A stretch of 64,000 bases of DNA from assembly GCF_016916835.1 (NCBI RefSeq), contig NZ_JAFFIX010000005.1, positions 62,001 through 126,000 of the forward strand. Reading direction: 5' to 3'. The notes under the pieces are model-generated. The model did not search any database, had not been told where the DNA came from, and was given only the letters and a program-made list of their open reading frames with translations. This DNA comes from Actinacidiphila bryophytorum. GTDB taxonomy: Bacteria; Actinomycetota; Actinomycetes; Streptomycetales; Streptomycetaceae. Below are positions 8,853 to 17,404 of the stretch, one piece after another. The translations under genes and the position numbers were made by a program. Each line of letters opens with the position of its first letter. Positions within the stretch are counted from its first letter, which is position 1.

Positions 8853-9646
8853 TCGTCGGCGCCGGTCAGGCTGCGCAGCCTGCGGGCCTGGGCGGCGCGT
8901 TCTGCCGCGAACTGGTCGGCCTCGGTGTGGGCCAGTGCCGTACGCAGCAGTGCCTTCGTCTCGTTGACCGCGTCGCGCGGCGGCGCCAGCAGGGCCGCCG
9001 TCAGGTCGCCCACCGCGGCGTCCAGCTCGACGGCGGGCACCACGAGGTTGGCGAGCCCGGTGCGCGCGGCCTCCTCGGCGTGCACATAGCGGCCGGTCAC
9101 GCAGATCTCCAGCGCACGGCCGTAGCCGACCAGCTCGGCGAGCGGCTTGGTGCCGGTCAGGTCGGGCACCAGGCCCAGGCTCGTCTCCCGCATGGCGAAC
9201 TGCACGTCGTCCGCGCACACCCGCAGGTCGCAGGCCAGCGCGAGCTGGAAGCCGGCCCCGATCGCATGCCCCTGGACGGCGGCGACCGTGATCAGGTCGG
9301 TGCGCCGCCACCAGGTGAAGGCCTGCTGGTACCCGGCGATGATCACGTCGAGTTCGGCCGCCGAGCCGCGCCCGAGTTCCAGGAACGACGGACCGCCGTC
9401 GAAGCCCTCGGGCGTGAACGCCTGCCGGTCGAGACCGGCGGAGAAGGACGGGCCCTCGGCGCGCAGCACCGCGACCCGTACCTGCCCCGGCAGCATCCGG
9501 CCGGCCTCGGTCAGTGCGCCCCACAGGGCGGGCGACTGGGCGTTGCGCTTGGCCGGATTGCACAGCGTGACGGTCGCGACGGTGCCGGTGCCGTCCAGCG
9601 CGAGCCGGACTCCGTCGCGTTCGAGCAGGATCTTGTCATCGGGCAT
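8849..9646 (-). CDS. enoyl-CoA hydratase/isomerase family protein
   Basis: The 265-aa crotonase-fold protein starts at ATG behind CGGAGGTG. The oxyanion-hole segment QGHAIGAGFQLALACD lies near residue 125. Glu154 (in AMRETSLGL) and Glu180 (in GRALEICVTG) match the two catalytic glutamates of true enoyl-CoA hydratases, so hydration of a 2-enoyl-CoA is plausible. Substrate length is unknown. It stands alone, with a good palindrome just upstream (9673-9695) that could be a repressor site. Its stop codon is part of the adjoining MITE-like element, so the ancestral 3' end may have differed by a few codons. Confidence 0.85.
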   Translation of the reverse strand: MPDDKILLERDGVRLALDGTGTVATVTLCNPAKRNAQSPALWGALTEAGRMLPGQVRVAVLRAEGPSFSAGLDRQAFTPEGFDGGPSFLELGRGSAAELDVIIAGYQQAFTWWRRTDLITVAAVQGHAIGAGFQLALACDLRVCADDVQFAMRETSLGLVPDLTGTKPLAELVGYGRALEICVTGRYVHAEEAARTGLANLVVPAVELDAAVGDLTAALLAPPRDAVNETKALLRTALAHTEADQFAAERAAQARRLRSLTGADD

Positions 9647-9672
9647 CGGGCACCTCCGGACGGACCGCGGAC

Positions 9673-9695
9673 TGATTACTACTGAAGAGTAATCA
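9673..9695. promoter_or_regulatory. palindromic operator candidate upstream of the enoyl-CoA hydratase gene
   Basis: TGATTACT (9673-9680) and AGTAATCA (9688-9695) are perfect inverted 8-mers with a 7-base spacer, ending 27 bases before the hydratase start. The AT-rich palindrome stands out in this GC-rich DNA and has the size of a TetR-family operator, as used for many fatty-acid or phenylacetate genes. No TetR gene lies in this part of the window. Confidence 0.5.
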
Positions 9696-9766
9696 ACCGG
9701 TCGGCACGCCGACCCGCTGGGTGCGGGAGAGGTCCCTCCGTCGGCTTCCGGTCGTCAGGGCCTGCC

Positions 9767-9988
9767 TCAGGCCGTGACCGCCTTCTTGCCGCGGGTCGCC
9801 CCGCCGCGACCGCGCAGGGTCACGCCGGACTCACTGAGCATCCGGTGCACGAATCCATAGGACCGGCCGGTCTCCTCGGCCAGTGCCCGGATGCTCGCTC
9901 CGGAGTCGTACTTCTTCTTCAGGTCTGCCGCGAGCTTCTCGCGCGCGGCGCCGGTCACCCGGCTGCCCTTCTTCAGAGTCTCGGCCAC
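9767..9988 (-). CDS. small helix-turn-helix protein
   Basis: The 73-aa basic protein starts at GTG 9988 behind GGAGGCACGG. Residues ~28-53 (SGASIRALAEETGRSYGFVH) read as a helix-turn-helix of the kind used in resolvase-type and Streptomyces developmental DNA-binding proteins. Both ends are Lys/Arg-rich. It has no effector domain and stands as a single gene. It is probably a nucleoid-associated or regulatory DNA-binding protein with unknown targets. Confidence 0.75.
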   Translation of the reverse strand: MAETLKKGSRVTGAAREKLAADLKKKYDSGASIRALAEETGRSYGFVHRMLSESGVTLRGRGGATRGKKAVTA

Positions 9989-10335
9989 CCGTGCCTCCTC
10001 CAGGGAAGTGCGCTATGGACTCTCATGATCACCCCTAAGCGCCTTCCTGGCCACCCATTCGACAAGGTCCGTCACCCGACATTCGCAGCGGGAATGCCGC
10101 GATACACGGCGAAGAAGCGGCCCCGGCGGGAAATTTCCGCCACGCAATTCCCGGGCGCGAAGCGTGCCCGCGCAATACCAGCAGGTCAGCGGGCATCGGT
10201 AAGGTGTTTGCCGACGTCACACCACTGATCACCAAGCGCTGACGCCCCGCAGGCGACAGTGCACGGGCAGTACCAGCCGGACTCACACAGATGACGGACC
10301 CGCGGTGGGCCGAATGATCGAATCCGCATGATCAC
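9989..10335. other. non-coding gap between the HTH gene and the ABC-F gene
   Basis: About 350 bases with no convincing gene on either strand; the open frames here lack ribosome sites and codon bias. The part next to 9988 must carry the promoter of the small HTH gene. A short palindrome GCGGGAAATTTCCGC lies near 10126-10140. Nothing else is recognised. Confidence 0.5.
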
Positions 10336-10362
10336 CCGGCGTCCGCCCAGGTCGGACGCCGG
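10336..10362 (-). terminator. hairpin terminator after the ABC-F gene
   Basis: CCGGCGTCCG (10336-10345) pairs perfectly with CGGACGCCGG (10353-10362) around a 7-base loop, 25 bases beyond the ABC-F stop. There is no strong U tract, as is usual in Streptomyces. Confidence 0.55.
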
Positions 10363-10387
10363 TCGGGCAGGGCGGGCCGGCCGGCGG

Positions 10388-11986
10388 TCAGGCCAGCGCG
10401 ACCAGGTCCGCGTAGTCCTGGCCCCACAGGTCCTCGACACCGTCGGGCAGCAGGATGATCCGCTCGGGCTGCAGCGCCTCCACCGCGCCCTCGTCGTGGG
10501 TGACCAGCACCACCGCGCCGCTGAAGGTGTGCAGGGCGCCCAGGATCTCCTCGCGGCTGGCCGGGTCGAGGTTGTTGGTCGGCTCGTCGAGCAGCAGCAC
10601 GTTCGCGCTGGAGACCACCAGCGAGGCCAGCGCCAGCCGGGTCTTCTCACCGCCGGACAGCACGCCCGCCGGCTTGTCGACGTCGTCGCCGGAGAAGAGG
10701 AAGGAGCCGAGGATCTTGCGGATCTCCACCAGGTCGGTGTCCGGCGCGGAGGAGCGCATGTTCTCCAGCACCGTGCGCTCGGGGTCGAGCGTCTCGTGCT
10801 CCTGCGCGTAATAGCCGAGCTTCAGCCCGTGCCCCGGGGTCACCTCGCCGGTGTCGGGCTGCTCCACCCCGGCCAGCAGCCGCAGCAGCGTCGTCTTGCC
10901 CGCACCGTTCAGGCCCAGGATGACCACCCGCGAGCCCCGGTCGATCGCCAGGTCCACGTCGGTGAAGATCTCCAGCGAACCGTAGGACTTGGAAAGGCCG
11001 CTGGCCATCAGCGGCGTCTTGCCGCACGGGGCCGGGTCGGGGAAGCGCAGCTTCGCGACCTTGTCCGAGACCCGCACCGCATCGAGGCCGGCCAGCAGCT
11101 TGTCGGCCCGCCGCGCCATGTTCTGCGCCGCCACGGTTTTGGTGGCCTTCGCGCGCATCTTGTCGGCCTGCGAATTGAGCGCCGCGGCTTTCTTCTCCGC
11201 ATTCGCGCGTTCCCGCTTGCGGCGCTTCTCGTCGGCTTCCCGCTGCTGCTGGTACAGCTTCCAGCCCATGTTGTACACATCGATCTGCGAGCGGTTCGCG
11301 TCGAGATAGAAGACCTTGTTGACGACCGTCTCGATGAGGTTCACATCGTGCGAGATGACGATGAATCCGCCGCGGTACGTCTTGAGGTAGTCGCGCAGCC
11401 AGCTGATCGAGTCCGCGTCCAGGTGGTTGGTCGGCTCGTCGAGCAGCAGGGTGTCGGCGTCCGAGAACAGGATCCTGGCCAGCTCCACCCGGCGCCGCTG
11501 GCCGCCCGAAAGGGTGTGCAGCTGCTGGCCGAGGATGCGGTCGGGCAGGCCGAGTGCCGCCGCGATCGTCGCCGCCTCCGCCTCGGCGGCATAACCGCCC
11601 TTGGTGAGGAACTCGGTCTCCAGGCGGGCGTATTTCTTCATCGCGTTCTCGCGGGTGGCGCCCTTTCCGTTCGCCATCCGCTCCTCGTTCTCGCGCATCT
11701 TGCGCAGCACGGTGTCGAGGTCGCGGGCGCCCAGGATGCGGTCGCTCGCCAGGATGTCCATGTCCCCGGTGCGCGGGTCCTGCGGGAGGTAGCCGACCTC
11801 CCCCGACCTGGTCACGCTGCCCGCGGCGGGCTGGCCCTCGCCGGCCAGCACCTTGGTCAGGGTGGTCTTGCCCGCACCGTTGCGGCCGACCAGGCCGATG
11901 CGGTCGCCCTTGGCGACGCGGAAGGACGCGGACTCGATGAGGATGCGGGCGCCGGCGCGCAGCTCAAGGCCGGTGGCAGTGATCAC
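10388..11986 (-). CDS. ABC-F family ribosome-associated ATPase
   Basis: The 532-aa protein starts at GTG 11986 with GGAG 8 bases upstream. It has two ABC ATPase domains in one chain and no membrane helix: Walker A GRNGAGKTT, signature LSGGQRRRVELA and LLLDEPTNHLD in the first half; Walker A GLNGAGKTT, signature LSGGEKTRLALA and LLLDEPTNNLD in the second. The linker between them is long, basic and helical (about residues 235-300, rich in Lys/Arg/Glu/Ala), as in ABC-F proteins that reach the ribosomal P/E site. It is probably a translation factor of the EttA/Uup group. Antibiotic protection is possible but nothing nearby supports it. Confidence 0.9.
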   Translation of the reverse strand: MITATGLELRAGARILIESASFRVAKGDRIGLVGRNGAGKTTLTKVLAGEGQPAAGSVTRSGEVGYLPQDPRTGDMDILASDRILGARDLDTVLRKMRENEERMANGKGATRENAMKKYARLETEFLTKGGYAAEAEAATIAAALGLPDRILGQQLHTLSGGQRRRVELARILFSDADTLLLDEPTNHLDADSISWLRDYLKTYRGGFIVISHDVNLIETVVNKVFYLDANRSQIDVYNMGWKLYQQQREADEKRRKRERANAEKKAAALNSQADKMRAKATKTVAAQNMARRADKLLAGLDAVRVSDKVAKLRFPDPAPCGKTPLMASGLSKSYGSLEIFTDVDLAIDRGSRVVILGLNGAGKTTLLRLLAGVEQPDTGEVTPGHGLKLGYYAQEHETLDPERTVLENMRSSAPDTDLVEIRKILGSFLFSGDDVDKPAGVLSGGEKTRLALASLVVSSANVLLLDEPTNNLDPASREEILGALHTFSGAVVLVTHDEGAVEALQPERIILLPDGVEDLWGQDYADLVALA

Positions 11987-12079
11987 GGGGTTGGCTCCAT
12001 GGCGTAACGGACGGCCTCACGGCCGGGTGGGCCATGCGGGCCAGTCTACCGGCGTGCGCAACCGCCTTTCCCGGGTCGC

Positions 12080-12125
12080 CCCCGTGGGGGCCTGACCCCG
12101 GCGTGCGGGGCAGGCCCCCACGGGG
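12080..12125 (-). terminator. strong hairpin terminator downstream of the 12137-13507 gene
   Basis: CCCCGTGGGGGCCTG (12080-12094) and CAGGCCCCCACGGGG (12111-12125) are perfect 15-base complements. The 16-base loop can itself pair through ACCCCG/CGGGGC-type bases. It starts 12 bases past the stop of the minus-strand gene and separates it from the ABC-F promoter. Confidence 0.7.
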
Positions 12126-12136
12126 CGCGGGGAAGG

Positions 12137-13507
12137 TCAGGCCTCGCCGGTGTGGACCTGGAAGGCGGCCTTGCGCATGGCCTTGGCGAGGACGGGGTCG
12201 GGGTGGGCGGCGGCGAGGGCGACGAGTACCTGGACGGTCCGCGGATGGCCGACGTCACGGACCTCTTCGAGCAGCCCCGGGACCGAGCCCTGCACGGCCG
12301 TCTCCAGGTGGCTGACCAGCAGGTGGTCCTCGCCGTGGTCGGCGACCGCGGCGGCCGTGTCGACCCACAGCCAGGTCGCCTCCTCGCGGGTGAGCAGCCC
12401 GGTGGCGGTGTCGGGGTCGCCGCCGTCGAGCTCGGCCAGCCACAGCACCGCGTACGGCCGCAGCACCGGCTCGTCGACCACCGAGCGCACCGCGGGCTCC
12501 GCGGGGTCGCCCACGACCCGCAGCGCCTCGAAGGCCAGCCCGCGCAGCAGCGCGTCGTCGCCGCGTGCGGTGTCCAGGAGCTCGGCGACCGCGGGGGCGA
12601 CCGGCCGGGCGGCGAGCCAGGCCCGGTATTCGGCCCGCGCGGGGCCCGGCGAGAGGCGGGCGCAGGCCCGCAGCATGGTCGCGGCGGACTGCTCCATGTG
12701 CCCGGCGGGACCCTGGGCCGCCACGCAGATCTGCTCCAGCTTGACCCACACCGCCCAGCTGCCCAGCGCGGTCAGCGTGACCTCGTCGGGCCGCTGCGGG
12801 TCGCGCGGTCGGAGCGCCCCCACCCGCACGGCGGCCTCCAGCGTCCAGTCCAGCAGCGTCGGCAGCGGGTCGCCCGCCCCGTCCGCGGGCGGCTCGTGGC
12901 GCTCGGTGCGCAGCTCCGCGACGCGCTGCCTGAGCAGGTCGAGCAGCGTGTCGATCGGCACCGGGCCGTTCGACAGGTGCAGGAAGGACAGCAACTGCGG
13001 TGCCGCCTCCACGACTTCGGCGACCAGCGACGGGTCGGGGCCGCTGCGGTCGCCGGGCAGGAAGGGGTGGGCGAGCGACCAGGCGTCGAAGAGCGCGACC
13101 CAGCCGCGCAGCACCGCCGTGTCGTCGGTGTCCCAGGCCCGCAGCCGCCAGCCGGGGCGGGCGGTGCCGCCGTGCAGTTCGATCAGCCCCGACAGCCTGG
13201 CCCGGTCCCATGCGGTGCGGATCTGGCCGGGTGTCAGGTCCAGTGCCGCCGCTGCCGCCGCGAGCGTGTCGGGGGGCAGTATCCCGGTCGGCCCCGCGGT
13301 GCCGGGGCCGGTGCCCGCCCAGCGTGCGAGCCGTACGGCGGCGGCGAGTTCGGCCCGGGCGAGCCGGGCGAGGTCCGGGAGCGGAGGCGTGCCTTCCGGC
13401 GGGCGCGGCGGTCTTGGCCTGCGCGTGGTCGCGGTCCTGCGGGCGGCCGTGAGCGGCCGGCGGGGGACGAGGCGGAGCGGAGTGTCTCGCGGGCTACGGG
13501 ACGTCAC
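12137..13507 (-). CDS. large protein of unknown function, paralogue of the 59519-60985 gene
   Basis: I take GTG 13507 as start (456 aa); a TTG start at 13543 is possible. After a basic Arg/Pro-rich head there is a segment with LAAAAAALDLTPGQIRTAWDR that looks like a DNA-binding or winged-helix fold. A second, likely winged-helix part follows (EVTLTALGSWAVW). The C-terminal half is a row of ~30-residue helical repeats with alternating Ala/Leu that resembles HEAT-type repeats. The final KAMRKAAFQVHTGEA matches the end of the 59.5-kb paralogue (DARKAAFKARSRDGS), and both share AVRLARWA near the start. No catalytic residues are apparent. It is probably a cytoplasmic scaffold; the role is unknown. 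Confidence 0.65.
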   Translation of the reverse strand: MTSRSPRDTPLRLVPRRPLTAARRTATTRRPRPPRPPEGTPPLPDLARLARAELAAAVRLARWAGTGPGTAGPTGILPPDTLAAAAAALDLTPGQIRTAWDRARLSGLIELHGGTARPGWRLRAWDTDDTAVLRGWVALFDAWSLAHPFLPGDRSGPDPSLVAEVVEAAPQLLSFLHLSNGPVPIDTLLDLLRQRVAELRTERHEPPADGAGDPLPTLLDWTLEAAVRVGALRPRDPQRPDEVTLTALGSWAVWVKLEQICVAAQGPAGHMEQSAATMLRACARLSPGPARAEYRAWLAARPVAPAVAELLDTARGDDALLRGLAFEALRVVGDPAEPAVRSVVDEPVLRPYAVLWLAELDGGDPDTATGLLTREEATWLWVDTAAAVADHGEDHLLVSHLETAVQGSVPGLLEEVRDVGHPRTVQVLVALAAAHPDPVLAKAMRKAAFQVHTGEA

Positions 13508-13570
13508 TGGAGCAGTCTCGCCGTTGTGCGCCCAGATTCCCAATCGGCCGGGGATTCCGCCGAACTCCGC

Positions 13571-14701
13571 TCACATGAGCGGGGTCAGGAAACGACCCAG
13601 AATCTCCTCGTAGCGCACCGGGTCGGCGTTCCACATCGCCCCGTGCTGGGCGCCGCGCACACTGTGCAGCACCACCAGGTCCGGGTGGCGGGCGGCGAGT
13701 TCACGCGACGGGCCCCAGGGCGCCAGGGTGTCCTCCGGGCCGTGGAAGACCAGGGTGGGCACGGTGGGGGGCGCCGGGTCCGCGGGGGCGGCGCCGTGCC
13801 GCCCAGGGGGCTCCGTACGCCCCTCGGCCGCGCGGATCGCCAGCGGTGACAGCGTGGCGGGCAGGCCGTGCCACTCGGCTGCCGCCGCGACCGTCGAGCG
13901 CCAGTCCAGGACCGGCGAGTCCAGCACCAGGCCCTTGACGCGGTCCCTGACCGCGGACAGCCGCTGCGCGTGCAGCGCCATCGTCGCCCCGGTGGACCAG
14001 CCGTACAGCACGATGCGCTCGGCGCCGTACTCGACGGCGTAGCGCATGGCCGCGTCCAGGTCGCGCCACTCGGTACGCCCCAGGTGGCCGATCCCGTCGG
14101 GCGACGGCGGGGCGTCGGGGTCGCCGCGGTAGCCCAGGGCCAACTGGGTGAAGCGGTGGCGGTGCAGGGCGGGGAGCACGTTCATCGCGTGGGCGCGGGT
14201 CGCGCCCAGGCCGTGCACCGTGATCACCCACGTGGTGCGGGCGCCCGGCAGGTACCAGGCCGGCAGCGGCCCCAGCTCGCCCGGCACGTCCACCTCGGTG
14301 TAGTCCAGGCCCAGCGCCACCCGCGGGTTGCCGTAGTGCAGCTGCGGGGTCATCCGCACCGGGACGCCCGGGTCCAGGGCGCCGTGCGGCACGGCCAGCA
14401 GCTTCCTGGTCACCGAGTACGCGGTGCCGTCCACCACGTCGCCGGTCAGCGCGTGCAGGCCGTCGGCGGTCAGGCCGTACGTGCCGCGGCGGGCGGAGGC
14501 GGCCGTGCGGGTCAGGACCACGCGGTCCTGACCTACCGCGTGCACCGTCACCGACCCCTCGGGGGCGGGTCCCTCCGGAGAGGGACGCAGGGCGAAACGC
14601 GATCCGTACCGGCCGACCGCCACGACGGCGGCGGTGCCGGCACCCAGGGCGGCGGTGGCCGTGGCCACGGCGGTTCGTAGTCGCATCCCGTCCAGTCTCA
14701 C
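13571..14701 (-). CDS. alpha/beta hydrolase with N-terminal membrane segment
   Basis: The 376-aa reading starts at GTG 14701 behind a G-rich ribosome site; ATG 14686 is an alternative. Residues ~8-30 are a hydrophobic Ala/Val segment that may be an uncleaved signal anchor. The nucleophile elbow GWSTGA, the acid in HGPEDTLAP and the histidine in RGAQHGAMW give a complete Ser-Asp-His triad of the S9/serine-aminopeptidase-like type. HGLGATR may form the oxyanion loop. Substrate unknown. It probably acts at the outer face of the membrane. Confidence 0.82.
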   Translation of the reverse strand: MRLDGMRLRTAVATATAALGAGTAAVVAVGRYGSRFALRPSPEGPAPEGSVTVHAVGQDRVVLTRTAASARRGTYGLTADGLHALTGDVVDGTAYSVTRKLLAVPHGALDPGVPVRMTPQLHYGNPRVALGLDYTEVDVPGELGPLPAWYLPGARTTWVITVHGLGATRAHAMNVLPALHRHRFTQLALGYRGDPDAPPSPDGIGHLGRTEWRDLDAAMRYAVEYGAERIVLYGWSTGATMALHAQRLSAVRDRVKGLVLDSPVLDWRSTVAAAAEWHGLPATLSPLAIRAAEGRTEPPGRHGAAPADPAPPTVPTLVFHGPEDTLAPWGPSRELAARHPDLVVLHSVRGAQHGAMWNADPVRYEEILGRFLTPLM

Positions 14702-14782
14702 CGACCCCCCGCCCTCCGGCCACTCGTACCCCTTGCGGGGTGCGCAGGTGATTGCCCCTTGCGGTGCGCTTGCACCTTCCGG

Positions 14783-15005
14783 CCCGGTGGGGGCTTATCG
14801 CGCAGTTCCCCGCGCCCCTAAAAACGCTCACCCTCCTCGCCAGAGGGCGCCGCCTGAAAGCGCCGCCTCTGCGGGAAGGGGGAGATCAGGGGCGCGTGGG
14901 GGTACCCCCTCTGGGGGAGAACGGAGCGCCAATTCACGCGCCGAAAGGTGCGAGCCCACCGCAAGGGGCAATCGCCCAGGGGCTCGGGGAACTGCGAGAC
15001 CAGCC
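14783..15005. repeat. degenerate pieces of the dispersed hairpin repeat
   Basis: 14783-14834 matches, in inverted orientation, the left end and flank of the repeat at 61397 (GTTCCCCGCGCCCCT and the neighbouring GCTCACCCT). 14885-14930 matches the extended end of the copy at 63187 (AGGGGCGCGTGGGGG, then a GTACCCCCTCTGGGGG stretch). 14978-15005 is a mutated left end (AGGGGCTCGGGGAACTGCG). The central part of the element is missing. This explains the 347-base gap between the hydrolase and aldolase genes; no gene was seen in it. Confidence 0.65.
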
Positions 15006-15048
15006 ACCGCGGGGGGAAAGGCGAACGGCCACCGCAAGGGGCAGGCAC

Positions 15049-15711
15049 TTAGCGGGCGGACCGCCGGTCTTGGCCGTAGGTCGAGAGGCGGGTCGCCGCC
15101 GTGGCGAGGTCGGACGGGGGGAGGAGGCGGGGGGCTCCGGCCGCTGAGGCCAGGAGCCAGACGCGGGCGAGCCATTCGAGCTGAGCGGTCCGCTCGTACG
15201 CCTGCCGGAGCGACGCACCGTACGCAATGGTCCCGTGATTGGCCAGCAAGCACGCGGTACGGTCCTCCAGCGCGGCCAGCGCCGCCGCGGCCAGCTCGGG
15301 GGTCCCGTACAGCGCGTAGGGGGCGACGCGCACCGCCCCGCCGAGGGTGGCGGTGACGTAGTGGATGGGCGGCAGCACATCCACCAGCGTCGACACCGCC
15401 GTGGCGTGCGGCGCATGCGTGTGCACGATCGCCTTCGCGTCGGTGCCGCGGTAGACGGCCAGGTGCAGCGGCAGCTCACTGGTGGGCGCGAGTTCGCCCG
15501 CGACCTGCCGCCCGTCGAGGTCGACGGCCACGGCGTCCTGCGGCCGCAGGTCGCCGTACGGCACCCCGGTGGGCGTCACGACGACGATGTCGCCGACCCG
15601 TGCGGACACGTTGCCCGACCTGCCGACGACGAGCCCGTCGGCAACGGTGCGGCGGGCCGCTTCGACCACGTCCGACCAGGCTTTCTCGACTGCGTCTGGC
15701 ACTTCGGGCAC
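15049..15711 (-). CDS. class II aldolase/adducin family protein
   Basis: I start at GTG 15711 because GGAGG lies 5 bases upstream, giving 220 aa, the usual family length. A longer ATG start at 15777 would add 22 Pro/Ala/Thr-rich residues and leave only 31 bases to the divergent gene. The fold is shown by SGNVSARVGD near the N-terminus, TPTGVPYGDL, the zinc-ligand region HTHAPHA, and ANHGTIAYG. Family members cleave sugar phosphates such as fuculose- or ribulose-phosphates, or epimerise them. The substrate here is unknown. It faces a FAD amine-oxidase-like gene. Confidence 0.82.
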   Translation of the reverse strand: MPEVPDAVEKAWSDVVEAARRTVADGLVVGRSGNVSARVGDIVVVTPTGVPYGDLRPQDAVAVDLDGRQVAGELAPTSELPLHLAVYRGTDAKAIVHTHAPHATAVSTLVDVLPPIHYVTATLGGAVRVAPYALYGTPELAAAALAALEDRTACLLANHGTIAYGASLRQAYERTAQLEWLARVWLLASAAGAPRLLPPSDLATAATRLSTYGQDRRSAR

Positions 15712-15808
15712 AACGGCCTCCGTTACGGGCTCAGGCGTTGCCGTGGCCGTCGGCGGCGCAGTAGCGTCCCCGCACATCACAGGGCTCCACGGCGATTGCA
15801 GGTGCATT

Positions 15809-17200
15809 ATGGCCACCGTCAACGGCGGAATCTCGTTCTGGTACGCAGGCACCGGCATACCGCTGCCGCGCGAGCCGCTGCCGGGGGACGCGGAGGCCGA
15901 CGTGGTGATCGTCGGCGGCGGCTTCACGGGGCTGTGGACGGCGTACTACCTCAAGCAGGCCGTGCCCTTCCTGCGGATCACCGTCCTGGAGGCGAAGTTC
16001 TGCGGCTACGGCGCCTCGGGGCGCAACGGCGGCTGGCTGTACAACGGCATCGCCGGCCGCGACCGCTACGCCAAGCTGCACGGCCACGACGCGGCCGTAC
16101 AGCTGCAGCAGGCGATGAACTCCACCGTCGCCGAGGTGGTGCGGGTCGCCGCCGCGGAGGGCATCGACGCGGACATCGAGCAGGGCGGCGTCCTGGAAGT
16201 GGCGTACTCCCCCGCGCAGTTGGCGCGGCTGCGGGCGTACCACGAGCGGGAGGCGGCCTTCGGCGAGAAGGACCGGCTGCTGCTGGGCGCCGCGGAGTCG
16301 GCGCGGCGGATCAGGGCGGCGGGCACGGTCGGTGCGAGCTGGACGCCGCACGGCGCCCGTATCCAGCCGGTGAAGCTGCTGCAGGGGCTGGCGGCGGCGG
16401 CGGAGCGGCTGGGGGTGACGATCCACGAGTCGACGGCGGTGACCGAGATCCGCCCGAAGCACGCGGTCACCCCGTACGGCACGGTCCGCGCACCGTACGT
16501 GCTGCGCTGCACGGAGGGCTTCACCGCGTCGGTGAAGGGGCAGCGCCGCACCTGGCTGCCGATGAACTCCTCGATGATCGTGACCGAGCCGCTGCCGCAG
16601 GAGCTGTGGGACACGATCGGCTGGGAGGGCGGCGAGACGCTGGGCGACATGGCGCACGCGTACATGTACGCGCAGCGCACCGCCGACGGCCGGATCGCGC
16701 TGGGCGGGCGCGGGGTGCCGTACCGCTTCGGTTCGCGCACCGACAACGACGGGCGGACCTCGGAGCGTACGGTCGCCGCGCTGCGCGAGGTGCTGGTGCG
16801 GCTCTTCCCCGCGACGGCCGGGGTCGCGGTCGAGCACGCCTGGTCGGGGGTGCTGGGGGTGCCGCGGGACTGGTGCGCGAGCGTGCAGCTGGACCGTACG
16901 ACGGGGCTCGGCTGGGCGGGCGGCTACGTCGGCAGCGGGGTGGCGACGTCGAACCTGGCCGCCCGCACCCTGCGGGACCTGGTCCAGCAGGACTCCGGGC
17001 AGGGCCACGGCACCGAGCTGACGGCGCTGCCGTGGGTGGGCCACCGGGTGCGGCGCTGGGAGCCGGAGCCGCTGCGCTGGGCGGGGGTGCGCGGGATGTA
17101 CGCGGCCTACCGCGGTGCGGACCGGCGGGAGCTGGCCGGGCGCAGTGCGGCGACCGACGCGGTGGCGCGGTACGCCGACCGGATCTCCGGGCGGCACTGA
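15809..17200 (+). CDS. FAD-dependent amine/amino-acid oxidoreductase (DAO family)
   Basis: The 463-aa protein starts at ATG 15809 with AGGTG 6 bases before. The dinucleotide fold is clear: ADVVIVGGGFTGLWTAYYL near residues 29-47, then a second conserved block GYGASGRNGGWL. The C-terminal half has GWAGGYVGSGVATSNLAARTL, the usual FAD-contact end of D-amino-acid-oxidase/PuuB-like enzymes. Gamma-glutamylputrescine oxidase relatives share these blocks. Polyamine, sarcosine-type or other amine substrates are all possible. It is divergent from the class II aldolase, so they may share a control region inside the aldolase 5' end. Confidence 0.8.
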   Translation: MATVNGGISFWYAGTGIPLPREPLPGDAEADVVIVGGGFTGLWTAYYLKQAVPFLRITVLEAKFCGYGASGRNGGWLYNGIAGRDRYAKLHGHDAAVQLQQAMNSTVAEVVRVAAAEGIDADIEQGGVLEVAYSPAQLARLRAYHEREAAFGEKDRLLLGAAESARRIRAAGTVGASWTPHGARIQPVKLLQGLAAAAERLGVTIHESTAVTEIRPKHAVTPYGTVRAPYVLRCTEGFTASVKGQRRTWLPMNSSMIVTEPLPQELWDTIGWEGGETLGDMAHAYMYAQRTADGRIALGGRGVPYRFGSRTDNDGRTSERTVAALREVLVRLFPATAGVAVEHAWSGVLGVPRDWCASVQLDRTTGLGWAGGYVGSGVATSNLAARTLRDLVQQDSGQGHGTELTALPWVGHRVRRWEPEPLRWAGVRGMYAAYRGADRRELAGRSAATDAVARYADRISGRH

Positions 17201-17333
17201 CCCCTGCCCGGCCCCCACCGGGTACCCAGATGTGACGAAGCGGACATTCGGCGGCCGCGACGCCTTCCGGCAGCGGCCGCCGTTGGCATCACGTTCACCA
17301 TCGCGTCATGTCGGCACCGCGAGTCCGTCGCCA

Positions 17334-17355
17334 GTTCACCTTCCGTTCATCAATG
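17334..17355 (+). promoter_or_regulatory. PHO-box-like direct repeat upstream of the phosphate transporter
   Basis: GTTCACCTTCC (17334-17344) is followed immediately by GTTCATCAATG (17345-17355), an 11-base direct-repeat spacing that fits the Streptomyces PhoP box (repeats beginning GTTCACC). A further GTTCACC lies at 17293-17299. The pair ends 49 bases before the start codon. Confidence 0.65.
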
Positions 17356-17404
17356 ATCCGTACGGTCACCTCGCCACTGTCCGATCGAACGATTGCCTGG
17401 GTCC

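Noticed and set aside
9989..10335. Possible small gene between the HTH and ABC-F genes
   Set aside because: The open frames lack start signals and third-position G/C bias.
10388..11986. ABC-F gene as antibiotic resistance determinant of a biosynthetic cluster
   Set aside because: No biosynthetic genes lie nearby. The sequence fits the housekeeping EttA/Uup type at least as well.
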